Assembly: GCA_037043455.1 (NCBI GenBank)
Contig: JAWPHD010011494.1
Location: 1-64,000 of the forward strand
Source: Cyrtodaria siliqua
Taxonomy: Eukaryota; Mollusca; Bivalvia; Adapedonta; Hiatellidae
Length of the DNA stretch: 64,000 nt
Direction: 5' to 3'
The translations under genes and the position numbers were made by a program. Below the pieces are notes generated by a model. It was not told the origin of the DNA. It saw only the letters and a program-made list of their open reading frames with translations, and ran no database searches. This document shows, piece by piece, positions 23,339-35,412 of the stretch; the stretch's first letter is position 1, and every line of letters starts with the position of its first letter.

Positions 23339-23540
23339 TGTATACAAAGTATACACACATTCGCTTCAATGTTTTGTCATCACGGTATGTCATTGTTCTA
23401 TGGTCATTGCAGGCGTTTATACTATTGTACTTATTCGTGACTTTTGAAATGTAAATAAATGCTTTTTTGAAGTTCATGCTTGAGTTGCCAATAAGTACAG
23501 TACAATACAACAAAGATACAGAGACACACATATAAGAAAA

Positions 23541-26418
23541 TCACACACTTATGTAATGCGTATGCCATTAACACACACAGTCATGCCAAAACACACTTAT
23601 ATAATGCGTATGCCATTAACACACACAGTCATGCCAAAACAAACGTATATAATGCGCATACACAGTCATGCCAAATCACACTTATATTATGCGTATGTCA
23701 TTAACACACACAGTCATGCCAAAACACACTTATATAATGCGTATGCCATTAACACACACAGTCATGCCAAAACACACGTATATAATGCGTATGCCATTAG
23801 CACACACAGTCATGCCAAAACAAACGTATATAATCCGTATGCCATTAGCACACACAGTCATGCCAAAACAAATGTATATAATGCGTATGCCATTAACACA
23901 CACAGTCATGCCAAAACAAACGTATATAATGCGCATACACAGTCATGCCAAATCACACTTATATTATGCGTATGCCATTAACACACACAGTCATGCCAAA
24001 ACACACTTATATAATGCGTATGCCATTAACACACACAGTCATGCCAAAACAAACGTATATAATGCGCATACACAGTCATGCCAAATCACACTTATATTAT
24101 GCGTATGTCATTAACACACACAGTCATGCCAAAACACACTTATATAATGCGTATGCCATTAACACACACAGTCATGCCAAAACACACGTATATAATGCGT
24201 ATGCCATTAGCACACACAGTCATGCCAAAACAAACGTATATAATCCGTATGCCATTAGCACACACAGTCATGCCAAAACAAATGTATATAATGCGTATGC
24301 CATTAACACACACAGTCATGCCAAAACAAATGTATATAATCCGTATGCCATTAGCACACACAGTCATGCCAAAACAAACGTATATAATCCGTATGCCATT
24401 AGCACACACAGTCATGCCAAAACAAATGTATATAATGCGTATTCCATTAACACACACAGTCATGCCAAAACAAATGTATATAATCCGTATGCTATTAGCA
24501 CACACAGTCATGCCAAAACAAACGTATATAATCCGTATGCCATTAGCACACACAGTCATGCCAAAACAAATGTATATAATGCGTATGCCATTAACACACA
24601 CAGTCATGCCAAAACAAACGTATATAATGCGCATACACAGTCATGCCAAATCACACTTATATTATGCGTATGTCATTAACACACACAGTCATGCCAAAAC
24701 ACACTTATATAATGCGTATGCCATTAACACACACATTCATGCCAAAACAAACTTATATAATGCGTATTTTGCATACTACGGATGCCATTAACACACACAC
24801 ACAGTCACGCCAAAAAACAAACGTATATAATGCGTATGCCATTAACACACACAGTCATGCCAAAACAAACTTATATAATGCGTATGCCATTAACACACAC
24901 AGTCATGCCAAAACAAACGTTTATAATGCGTATGCCATTAACACACACAATCATGCCAAAACAAACTTATATAATGCGTATGCCATTAACACACACAGTC
25001 ATGCCAAAACAAACTTATATAATGCGTATGCCATTAACACACACAGTCATGCAAAAACAAACTTATATAATGCGTATGTCATTAACACACACAGTCATGC
25101 CAAAACAAACAGATATAATGCATATGACATTAACACACACAGTCATGCCAAATCACACTTATATAATGCGTATGTCATTAACACACACAGTCATGCCAAA
25201 ACAAACTTATATAATGCGTATGTCATTAACACACACAGTCATGCCAAAACAAACAGATATAATGCGTATGCCATTAACACACACAGTCATGCCAAAACAA
25301 ACTTATATAATGCGTATGTCATTAACACACACAGTCATGCCAAAACAAACTTATATAATGCGTATGTCATTAACACACACAGTCATGCCAAAACAAACAG
25401 ATATAATGCGTATGTCATTAACACACACAGTCATGCCAAAACAAACAGATATAATGCGTATGCCATTAACACACACAGTCATGCCAAATCACACTTATAT
25501 AATGCGTATGTCATTAACACACACAGTCATGCCAAAACAAACTTATATAATGCGTATGTCATTAACACACACAGTCATGCCAAATCACACTTATATAATG
25601 CGTATGTCATTAACACACACAGTCATGCCAAAACAAACTTATATAATGCGTATGTCATTAACACACACAGTCATGCCAAAACAAACTTATATAATGCGTA
25701 TGTCATTAACACACACAGTCATGCCAAAACAAACAGATATAATGCGTATGCCATTAACACACACAGTCATGCCAAATCACACTTATATAATGCGTATGTT
25801 TTTTAACACACACAGTCATGCCAAAACAAACTTATATAATGCGTATGTCATTTACACACACAGTCATGCCAAAACAAACAGATATAATGCGTATGTCATT
25901 AACACACACAGTCATGCCAAAACAAACAGATATAATGCGTATGACATTAACACACACAGTCATGCCAAATCACATTTATATAATGCGTATGTCATTAACA
26001 CACACAGTCATGCCAAAACAAACTTATACAATGCGTATGTCATTAACACACACAGTCATGCCAAAACAAACTTATATAATGCGTATGTCATTAACACACA
26101 CAGTCATGCCAAATCACACGTATATAATGCGTATGCCATTAACACACACAGTCATGCCAAATCACACGTATATAATGCGTATGCCATTAACACACACAGT
26201 CATGCCAAATCACACGTATATAATGCGTATGCCATTAACACACACAGTCATGCCAAATCACACGTATATAATGCGTATGCCATTAACACACACAGTCATG
26301 CCAAATCACACGTATATAATGCGTATGCCATTAACACACACAGTCATGCCAAATCACACGTATATAATGCGTATGCCATTAACACACACAGTCATGCCAA
26401 AACAAACAGATTTAATGC
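23541..26418. repeat. 48-bp minisatellite of about 60 units with higher-order blocks
   Basis: The unit is about CATTAACACACACAGTCATG, then CCAAAACAAACGTATATAAT, then GCGTATGC. Because 48 is a multiple of three and the unit has few stops, long frames stay open: up to 549 codons on the plus strand and 164 on the minus. These encode a 16-residue repeat such as MPKQTYIMRMPLTHTV. Shortened 37-bp units (GCGCATACACAG junctions at about 23651, 23928, 24061 and 24626) shift the frame. A 410-bp block beginning near 23651 recurs at 24061. The distal part is homogenised with CACACGTATATAATGC variants (26109-26390). I regard it as non-coding satellite DNA. Confidence 0.95.
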
Positions 26419-26980
26419 TTTTCTTTCATAACATGACACCATATTACCAGAATACCACATACACAATTTATATTAGCCTGAGAAAAACAAACAACGTTTA
26501 AACCACATGGAAATGTTTGTAATCTATTGTTTGTGTAGGGCAACAGGGCGGAGCACATTAAGTTCGCTAATGATGAAAGATAATAGTGTGTCAGAAAAGA
26601 CTTTCATGTTCAGTTTGCTAGGTAATTATTGGTATAATTAAGTCTGTCTTCGTTTAATACACATTCTGCTTTGTCAGAGATAAGACACAGAAGCAATTTA
26701 GGAGTTTATTATTTAATAAGCATGAATTATGTTTATGGATGGTAAGATATGTATATGATCATTAGAGCTCTGAGTGACTTGACTTCTTTCTGTGAATTCT
26801 CTAACATGAACGTAGTTTTCGGTCCTGTGAGTTAGTGATAATGGGTTTATTTATTTATATTTACATTTATAAATTTTACCCCTTTTTTTTATATATACCG
26901 ACGAAAACACGCACGTTGTAATGTTTACGTCTTGGCCAAATTCTGAAGTTGGCGAGACTTTACTTTGGTACACAGCGGCT
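26419..26980. other. Unannotated stretch
   Basis: No gene or repeat family recognised. Confidence 0.35.
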
Positions 26981-26982
26981 TC

Positions 26983-27075
26983 GGTAGCTCAGTGCCTGGG
27001 ATAAAATGTCTTGGTTTTGGAGTTACAGACCACTGCTCGCGCGAGTTCGTTCACTGGTGGAGGCATGCCTCTCTG
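26983..27075 (+). mobile_element. Possible tRNA-like SINE head
   Basis: TTCGGTAGCTCAGTGCCTGG resembles an A-box, and GAGTTCGTTCACTGGTGG could be a damaged B-box/T-arm. No second copy or tail is visible, so this is tentative. Confidence 0.25.
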
Positions 27076-27309
27076 AGGTTTCTATCTCCATTTAACCTAA
27101 TACGAGGGGCGGTCAGAACATTTTGAGACTGATTCTATAATTTTATACTTTGCGTTTACAATAAAACAAAACTTTGGTGAGCAAAATATCAATGTATGTG
27201 TGAAAAACTGTGGAAACTTCATTCAGTTATTTACAGAATCAACGAAATAGTAATAATTTGTAAACATACATGTAAGCATACTACGGAGCACGTTGACGAC
27301 GTTAAAATT

Positions 27310-27563
27310 GCTCTGCACTCGTCTCTCTTTATCGTGCTCACTGAAAAGCCTTGGAATCTAGCGAGAGCTAACTTTATGTTTAAGTCTCAGCTGATGATGG
27401 TATAGGCAGTTCCAAGACTTATTCCGGCGTAGGTAACGATTTCCTAGACTCTCTTTCTTCGGTCCGTCTCGAGGGAGTCTTTCACTTCTTGTGTCACAAT
27501 CCGTCTCTGTTTTGATCTTCCTGTGCGCATATCATCGTATGTCGATTCGCGACCTTCGCAATC
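27310..27563 (-). pseudogene. Mariner transposase fragment (inactivated)
   Basis: Minus-strand translation gives CEGRESTYDDMRTGR, then TDRRKRV, a stop, EIVTYAGISLGTAYTIIS, a second stop, and DLNIKLALARFQGFSV. This matches the region of mariner transposases between the first DNA-binding part and the second helix-turn-helix, where the family has motifs like GRES..DD.R.GR and GISLGTAYTII. The D,D34D catalytic domain is not recognisable. The fragment starts abruptly at the MITE junction (27564). Removing that MITE and one TA would join HWYLD to CEGRES in the same frame. Inactive because of stops and missing catalytic region. Confidence 0.85.
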
Positions 27564-27565
27564 TA

Positions 27566-28048
27566 TACTGAAAGGAAAAAGAAACGCAGGGTGCGTATTT
27601 CCGCTATATATTGCATATACTGCACACTTAATTCCATATATATTCCAAGGAAATCCCAAGATGTTTTGTAAAAAAAAAAAAGTGCAGTTAGTTAGAGAAA
27701 GGACACAACTGTGATGTTGTAGACGTTTTAATCACAGTACACGTTGTAACAAGAAATTCATAATGCTGAAGTTCCTCTTTGAAAAATTGAGCCAGTTCAG
27801 TATTGTATTTAATGTTAAGTGATTGCAATAATTTAAAGCCTAAGTTTGCTAACCTGCTTGAGCCAAATGCGCATTCTGACGATAATGAAACGTTAAAGGG
27901 GTAACCATTGGTGTGTTCAGTGCTGTTTAAACCTTCTTTCTAAAAGGACAGGCCTAATGTCGCCCTGTACCATTCGATTAGCAGTAGCATATTAAACATA
28001 CAATATATAGCGGAAATACGCACCCTGCGTTTCTTTTTCCTTTCAGTA
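27566..28048. mobile_element. TA-type MITE (copy 3), inserted in mariner
   Basis: 483 bp with near-perfect inverted ends TACTGAAAGGAAAAAGAAAC...CTTTTTCCTTTCAGTA, each bordered by TA (27564-27565 and 28049-28050). 'GGGTGCGTATTTCCGC' subterminal subtype, as in copies 5 and 7. The host mariner frame flanks it. Confidence 0.95.
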
Positions 28049-28257
28049 TAAATACCAATGCCCTGTAACACTTCTTGGGTTGTTTAACGTTTGATATCAT
28101 TTCTGAGTGTCAGTAGGCGTCACACCAGCCTTCGCACACACTTTTATTTACAGTCCGGAGCTTCGTCCGTTCAAGCGACGTCGTTTTTTTAATTCAACAA
28201 AAAATAGCACTTGTACTTTAAAAGTGAACCGCGACTTCAAAAGTTGTCAGAATGCGT

Positions 28258-31200
28258 CATACCTTTGTCCGTGCTTTCTATGATCCTGAGAATTATAGAG
28301 GTATTTCTATTTTAAGTACTTTAGGGAAATTATTTACTCGTGTGCTAAACAATCGATTAAATGATTGGTCGGAAAGTTACAATGTTTATATTGAAGCACA
28401 GGCCGGTTTTAGGAAAACTATGAGCACTGTAGATAATGTTTTTGTTGTGCATGGGATTATTACTCATATGATAAATGCGGGCAAAAAGTTGTATTGTGGT
28501 TTTATTGATTTTACAAAGGCTTTTGACTATGTAATAAGAGACAATTTATGGATGAAATTAAACAAACTAGGTATTAGGGGTAAAATTTTAGATATTATCA
28601 AGTCTATATATAAATGTATAAAATCACGAGTGAAGCTTTCAAATAAGCTCAGTGAAGACTTTACATGTGTTTTAGGAGTACGTCAAGGTGAATGTTTGTC
28701 CCCATTACTTTTTTCAATGTTTATCAATGACATAGAAGAAGAATTTATCTTGAAAGGTTTTGATGGCATTGACGTAGATATGATCAAAATCTTTATTGTG
28801 CTATATGCTGATGATATTGTGATTTTTTCTGAAACTGCACAGGGTTTACAGAAAGGATTTGACATTCTTCTTGATTACTGTAAGCGCTGGAAATTAAAAG
28901 TAACTGTATTGAAAACAAAGGTTATGATTTTTAGGAAGGCTGACCCATTAACTGGAGATGTTCGATTCACCTATGATGATAATTTAATAGAAATTGTTAA
29001 ATCTTTTTTATATCTGGGAATAGTTTTTACTCAAGGTGAATCTTTCCATGAAACACAATGTACATAAGCTGGTCAGGCTCAAAAAGCAATATTTAAACTA
29101 AATAGATATCTATACAAATTTAAAGATATCACTGTACAGCACAAACTTGATTTGTTCGAAAACTTATTGTTCCTATTCTAAATAATGGCTCTGAGGTTTG
29201 GGGATTTGCAACAGCATTAAATATAGAACGAGTACATACACAATTTTGCAAACGAGTATTACAGGTTAAACGATCAACACAAAACGATTTTATTTATGGC
29301 GAATTAGGAAGAACGAGTCTTGTAACGCAGAGAAATATTAGAATAATTACGTATTGGCTGAAAATATTGAACGTTAATGAAAATAAGTATATACGCCATG
29401 TTTACAATATGATGATAGTGGATCCTGAGATATATCCAAATAAAAAGAATTGGGTAAAATTGTTAAAAAACTTGTTAGAACCACTTGGTTTTTATCATGC
29501 ATGGTTATTTCAAGGGGTTGGCAATAAGGAATTGTTTTTATACTGTATAAAACAAAGAACAAATGATAATTTCAGTCGAAATAAATAAAATAAATCACTT
29601 TCTTTGCGCTTTAATGACATTGATTTACAGATTACTACCGGTGATAAAATTGTAGGAGTATATATAAATGCAAATTTAAAATGGGATGACCACATATTGT
29701 TTATTAAGAAAAAAATAGCAAGAAATGTATGGTTGCTGTCAAGAATAAAATATTTTATTCCTTTGAATTATCTAATTATTTTCTATAAAGCTTACATACA
29801 GCCACATCTCGACTTTTGTAATGTAATCTGGGGTAACACAAGTCGAAAAAATATCAACAGCCTTTTAATAATGCAAAAAAGGGCATGTCACGTTATTTTA
29901 GGTGAACAGTATATTACTTTTCAAGCCACTATGGAACAACTAAATTGCCTCACAATTGATCATCGAATTATACTTCGAAAGGCCAAATTCATGTAGAGAG
30001 TTTCGAACAATACTGCCCCTTTATATATTTCCGATATGTTTACTACTCGTAATTCAACTGACAGAAGTCTTCGATCACTAACTGATACTAATTTTAGTAT
30101 TCCTAAGCCTAATCTGGAACTTTTCAAGGGCAGCATGTCTTACTCCGGGACCATTTTATGGAATAATATTCCAAAGCACATTCAGAAGTGTGCAACAATG
30201 AAAAGTTTTACAAAAACTGCATGAAATGGATAAAGGAAAAACAACATTAAACTCGATATAGATATCATCTCATCTTATTATTGTGTAAATATCGTTCAAA
30301 CTACCACCACCAACAATGTTATTATGTTTACATATATCTTATGTATCTTGCCTTTCTTGTATTTTGTATCATGCATTTGTTACAGAGGGCCCCAAGGAAG
30401 ATTAGTATAAACTAATTGGGTCACCCTCGATAAATAAAGACTTTGATTCATTCATTCATTCAAAATTGGCATTCAAAGTTAGAGAATTCTAGTAGGGCAA
30501 ATTTTTATAAACTGATTGTTGATTATAATTTTCATCTTAAGCCATATCTAAAACTCGTAAACATACCAAAGTTTAGACAGGCGATGTCAAAGTTACGTGT
30601 GTCCTCTCATACCCTTGAAATAGAAGCGGGCAGATGGCAAAAACCAGTCAGTAAACCAATACATGAAAGAAAATGCGTCGTCTGCAATACACTTGAAGAC
30701 GAATATCACTTTGTTATTGAATGTAGCATGTTTAATGAAATAAGAAACCATTACATAAGTAAATATTTTTGGAAAAGACCTAACATGATCAAATTTTTAG
30801 AACTTTTCAAATGCGAAAACAAAAAGACACTGCAAAACCTTAGCGTCTTTATATATAAAGCCTTTGATATTAGAAAATCAATGGTATATAAATAATACAT
30901 TTACAATAGCCGTTTTTTTGTTTATCTTTATGTTATTCTAAAGTTGCATGTTTACGTTATAAATGTATATTTGTTTATTACAAACTATGTATATACATTT
31001 GTGTACTAGTTAGAAGCTTTCCGTTTATAACATAAGTTAAATCTAATATTATATATAAATTAATATAAATATGTACATGAACATATTAGCGATTCAATGT
31101 GATGGTTCAATCACCTTCTCTGCATATTTTGCGGTGAAAGCAAAATAACAACAACATTACCTGCTAAAGTATTTATTGTTACCTTATACATATGAATACT

Positions 31201-31340
31201 TTTCTGTTAATTATGTTAATTGTTGGTATAATGTTGTATATATATTTCACTATCGCTGTCAAGTTTATATGTATTTGTTGTATCCTCACGGGTCTTATGA
31301 CCCATTGGAATTATCTGAATAAACATTTTATGATGATGAA
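28258..31340 (+). mobile_element. 5'-truncated non-LTR retrotransposon with a nested LINE inside
   Basis: Frame 28252-29067 starts inside the reverse transcriptase: DPENYRGISILSTLGKLF, AQAGFRK, FIDFTKAFD, VRQGECLSPLLFS, then the catalytic LYADDIVIF (about 28801-28827) and LKTKVMIFRK. A TAA at 29065 interrupts it, and a frameshift near 29155 leads to ILNNGSEVWGF and a frame that runs on to 29573. Coding resumes at 30458 (IQNWHSKLENSS) and ends in a Cys/His region (RKCVVCNTLEDEYHFVIEC) and stop at 30893. The 3' UTR ends with AATAAAC and an ATGATGATG-type tail near 31340. Possible imperfect target duplication: AATGCGTCA (28252-28260) and AATGACGTCA (about 31341). Resembles LINEs abundant in molluscs; clade not assigned. 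Confidence 0.9.
29574..30457 (+). mobile_element. Second LINE (L2/CR1-like 3' part) inserted into the first
   Basis: Contains RFNDIDLQITTGDKIVGVYI, NLKWDDHILFIKKKIARNVW, PHLDFCNVIWG and MQKRACHVI (frame 29604-29996), then SMSYSGTILWNNIPKHIQ (30036-30224). This is the C-terminal part of an L2/CR1-type reverse transcriptase, starting downstream of the catalytic box, so it is strongly 5'-truncated. A stop at 29994 separates the two frames. The 3' end has AATAAAGACTTTG and an ATTC repeat. Its edges fall exactly between host codons for Phe (29571-29573) and Ile (30458-30460). Confidence 0.9.
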
Positions 31341-31629
31341 ATGACGTCAACCCAATTTTCACGAGGATTTGGCGCTAAATATGAAAACAATAACCAACTA
31401 CTGAAAGCAAAACATACGTTGCGTTTTGCAGTTTCCAAAGCGCTACGTGATACCCAACATGGGTTGCTACAGCAACGTTTTTACAACACATGGAACATCC
31501 AAATATATAGTTAATCTCCACGGACACATTTAAAAGAGGTTGAAAAATCATTTACAGAAAACTAAAAGCGCCATGATATTAACTGTTCTATTTATGAAGG
31601 TAGTCTCAGAACTTTCTGACTGACCCTCG

Positions 31630-32132
31630 TAATATGTGTAAACGTCGCACAAAATCCCATTTCATTTCAATACTTGGTACATGTTAACCATTTAACAGGG
31701 TTCTCCTTTTGTATTAACTGTTGCGATGTTAATTTAAGTTTAAACACAGCTTCATTTGTACAGAACGACTGCTCAAAATTGTGATTCAAGGACAAAATAA
31801 AATGACTGTCCGTCATACTGTCCAATGATTGTCCACCGTACTGCCCTGCCCATCTTAAGTACAAAGCTTGACAGAAGTTTTAACAATAAACAGTTGCAAA
31901 TGAAGTATTATTAAAAGTCTAACATTTGAATCATACAGTTCTGACAAATGCGTGCCTTGTCTGCAAGTAATATAGCTGTGATTATCTCTGCCAGAACTCC
32001 GACATAATGATTGTATAAGTGTCAATGTAAATGCTTCCTCTCTATCCATAAAGCTTACCGCCAGACTCATTAAACATGTGTCTTGTTAATATTGTATTCA
32101 TCTGTCACAACGATTTTCAGTTGCCTGATAAA
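31630..32132. other. Unannotated stretch
   Basis: No gene recognised; minus-strand ORFs here lack any family signal. Confidence 0.35.
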
Positions 32133-32308
32133 CATTGAAGAAGTTATCCATCTGGTTTGTATAAGGTAGGTGGTTCAACCCAGGTGCCCACCCGTGCACG
32201 AAATTTACCCGGTATGGCACCTGGGGTTTTCCTTCACCAATAGAAGCTGGAAAGTCGCCATATGACCATAGCTGTTTGTGCAAATATAAAATCCAATTCA
32301 ATTTAATT
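32133..32308 (+). mobile_element. SINE family C, 5'-truncated
   Basis: Matches the body and tail of the 47.1-kb SINE: AACCCAGGTGCCC, CCCGTGCACGAAA, GCTGGAAAGTCGCCATATGA, then AAAATCCAATTCAATTT. The tRNA-like head is absent. Confidence 0.85.
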
Positions 32309-32380
32309 CAGCTGATAACAAAACAAAACAAAATTTGACATGTTATGCTCCGTTTCTGACTCTTTATTTAGTTTGTAGAG

Positions 32381-32630
32381 GTCTCCGTGGCCGAATGGTT
32401 AACGACGTTGCGTTGTAAACCTTCGCCTCTCACCGCTGCGGGTTCGAATCCCACTGGGAGCTCAACTTGTAAGTGAGGAAGTGTCGATTCTTACGGATGG
32501 TGGGAAGTGTACAGTACTGGTTCTACCCAGGAAAAGTGGGTGGTCTGCCTGCACCACAAAATATAGACCGTCATATATAACCTTACATGTGTTGAAAATG
32601 ACGTAAAAAACATACAAACAAACAAACAAA
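32381..32630 (+). mobile_element. SINE family A, intact copy with a 15-bp target duplication
   Basis: Begins GTCTCCGTGGCCGAATGGTT with A-box and a perfect B-box (GGTTCGAATCC), full body, and a CAAACAAACAAACAAA tail. The 15-bp sequence TTATTTAGTTTGTAG lies on both sides (32364-32378 and 32631-32645). The perfect duplication and intact promoter boxes mark it as the youngest-looking family A copy here. Confidence 0.97.
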
Positions 32631-32645
32631 TTATTTAGTTTGTAG

Positions 32646-33218
32646 CGAATATAATTTTCACAATCGCAACCATTACTGATGAAACACAGATTACATTATT
32701 CATGTGACATACGATATTATTTGATGACAAAAGACGACACAAATTCTATAATAGTACATTTGACAAACATAATCACCATCTAATTAGTATTCCAGTTGCG
32801 CTTTTAATTGTATGAACAGTTGCAGTTTGTTCATGTAATACATCTATTGCTTTTGAAGTTCTTTTCATAGCATAGTTTTCTGTGTTCTTAAGCAACAATA
32901 TACTTGTGTTATTTTTCTTATCGTCTGCTATATAAACAAACTGACCCGACGGGAATGCCTTGCACTAATATACAAGAAAATGAACAAACCTATACATTTC
33001 GCTGTAATCATAGCATTTGGTTTACTCTGATAAGATCGTTACCATCGTTTACGCAGATTATTTCAACACAGATTATCTTAATGACTGTATCATACTGAAT
33101 TTGCCTGCATTATGCATTAGAATGGTTGAACTCATAGGTTCACAGATCGTTCTATTTTAGAGGATGGGATAATGTAGGATTACACTTCTCAGTCCATGTA
33201 CTCTAAACCAAGAGTCTC
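32646..33218. other. Unannotated stretch
   Basis: No gene or repeat family recognised. Confidence 0.35.
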
Positions 33219-33448
33219 CAGGCTCCGTATTCACAAAACTTCTCGACTTGATTATACACTCAAACTCAGTTTTTAATGTCCAATAAAATGATTATGTTAT
33301 GCATAATATTCAAAATATTTTACACTTTAAATGAATCTTTAGGGACTTTTTTAAAAAAAGTATTATTTTGCTTAATTTCTTTATTTGAACAATTCCAAAA
33401 TTTGAGTTTGATGCATATTCAAGTTGAGAGGTTTTGTGAATACGGGGC
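33219..33448. mobile_element. Short MITE with about 55-bp inverted ends, hAT-like termini
   Basis: Left CAGGCTCCGTATTCACAAAA pairs with right TTTTGTGAATACGGGGCCTG. The inverted similarity continues inward (CTCGACTTGA with TCAAGTTGAG). CAGGC... ends are reminiscent of hAT elements, but no exact 8-bp duplication was found, so the superfamily is uncertain. Confidence 0.7.
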
Positions 33449-33471
33449 CTGCAGAGCTCTAGGAAATAGTC

Positions 33472-33873
33472 ATATGGTAATATACCACTATTCATATGGG
33501 ACGTCTGATTGGTTGAAAAACGTATAGAGTCTATAGTCAGTTTGTAAGGTAGATTCTTATTAGGTGATATTACCCAAAGCATAACAAATTCTAATAAAAC
33601 ATCAACATGTTTTATTTCCATCATAAAACATGTTCATTTTGAAATTTGCGTTTTTATTGATAAAATTATACTGAGGGTTTATTGCAAAAAGTACAATTTA
33701 TTTGCTGCCATTTTAAGTGAACTATTAAAGGCTGAAATTATTAAGTATCCCCAATTTGCTAGTCATTTTTGAGTATATCTAAGATAGTTCTTTAAGATTT
33801 TTTTTCCAACCAGTGTGATTTAGAAATGCTATAATGTAGGCCTATGGGAAATGCAATAGTGGTATATGACCGC
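33472..33873. mobile_element. MITE family Q, copy 2 (inverted relative to copy 1)
   Basis: Ends ATGGTAATATACCACTATTC and CAATAGTGGTATATGACC. The interior matches copy 1 in opposite orientation, including the CATCAACATGTTTTAT motif, which here forms a perfect small hairpin with ATAAAACATGTT. Confidence 0.8.
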
Positions 33874-35412
33874 ATGTTTTTGTCAGTGCTATGTTGGGTG
33901 TATGCATTTGCTTACAGTTTGACATACTAAATACTAGCTTCTAACATTGTATTCGCATTTTAATCTGCGGAGATCTAGTGCTCAAGAAGTGAGTTGGTTT
34001 AGACAGTTAAATAGTCCCATGATTGTATTCTTAATAATATGCTGTATTTATGTTCTATGATAACAGTATAGCATCGTCGCAGACTTATTTATCATTGACA
34101 TTCCATATCGGAGTTGAGGAAGCCTTTTGGCAAGGGTTGTGTCATATAATAGGGAATAATATTCAACAGACAGTGGGAATGTTTGGGAAAACAACAAATC
34201 ATGTCGATGCAACTATACATGCGTGCCAACTTCCCAGACTCGTAATAATGACATCACGATGTAGCAGATCTGTGGTATATGAGATTAGTTAACTAGTGTG
34301 TTCGATTATCAGGAAATCTTTGCTGAACGTCATCGACAACTGACGTCGACGTCCTCAACAATGTTCCGAGTTGGTTAAAAACATGTTTCGTTATGATATG
34401 ATCGTTCACCTATATAGAAATGTCATACATGTATTAGATACCAGACTACGGTTTTGCTCGAGAGTCGCTGAACACACGCATGGCGCGTCATGCGGTAGTG
34501 TATGAATTATACTTGTCATTGAATAGTGCAGACTGCACAGGCCCGTAGCCAGCCATGACATTTAACCGAGGCAAATCCCTTCCTAGTGGACTCTGAGGAC
34601 ATGCTTCCGGAAAAGTGATGAGTTGCTTCATTTGAATCCATTCCCGAGACAATTTTTCAAATCTAAGTTAGTCAATTATATTTAAGATTATTTAATCGAG
34701 TTTATTCGGTATTCCATTAACATGCCTACTTCCATGTTTGATAAATTGCCTCGGTGTGTCTCTGCCTCGGTGTGCCTCTGCGAGGCTACGGGGCTACAGC
34801 AGGTTAGAGATTACTATACCGGTATACTTACTTTACAATGTTTTTTAAACAGACATATATATGAAGCCGCAATACTTGCAGAAGTCGGGTTTACCAAAAG
34901 ACAGACCAACATCATTGACCCAATTGCTGAACCTAGTCCACCACGGTCTCGTCCGTCCATTGATGCAATAATCGCAGATGTCGATAACCAAGGGTGTGTT
35001 CCCTCCTCTATACCCTCGATTGATATAATGGTCCCAGAAGTCAGAATTATTTATCTAGACCGCGTCCTCCCATTACAAAATGCCATTTCCCATTTTCCTG
35101 CATTAGTCGCAGAATAAATTCCAGAAGTCCTTGCCACCCATTGTTGTTGTAATGTGTCAATATTGACACTGTAGCGTTATGCACGCCGCATAAAAAACAT
35201 TCCATACCATTATAACTGATGCTTGTGATATAAAAAAACATTCCATATCATTATAACTGATGCTTGTGGTATATTTTGAATAGTTAACTAAAACGGCAAA
35301 CTCTGGGGGTTTTCTGGTAACATAATGGTTGGGGCAATGTTAGACACGTGTTATTTAGGCCCTTCATATAATTTACTAAAAGCATACTCGCAGGTTAGTG
35401 CCTCATTACGAC
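33874..35412. other. Unannotated stretch
   Basis: A 131-codon ORF at 34722-35117 (+) has Pro/Ser-rich sequence but no recognisable domain, Kozak or splice context. A 28-bp near-duplicate (CATTCCATACCATTATAACT and CATTCCATATCATTATAACT) lies at about 35199-35266. Confidence 0.35.

Larger units (their letters stand above)
27103..31629 (-). mobile_element. Degenerate mariner element enlarged by nested insertions
   Basis: Terminal inverted repeats of about 27 bp (left CGAGGGGCGGTCAGAAC, right end complement CGAGGGTCAGTCAGAAAG; 22 of 27 positions agree) are each bordered by TA. Mariner sequence survives in three blocks: 27103-27565, 28049 to about 28257, and about 31341-31629, roughly 960 bp in total. 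The rest is one MITE and a LINE that itself contains a second LINE. The transposase reads on the minus strand. Confidence 0.85.

Noticed and set aside
23541..26418. Long plus-strand ORFs (up to 549 codons) as a repetitive protein gene
   Set aside because: They arise because the repeat unit is a multiple of three. Frames overlap on both strands, there is no signal peptide, Kozak or splice support, and short units shift the frame arbitrarily.
34722..35117. 131-codon ORF as a gene
   Set aside because: No recognisable domain, weak start context, no splice or polyadenylation support; length is within chance for AT-rich DNA plus a GC-richer patch.
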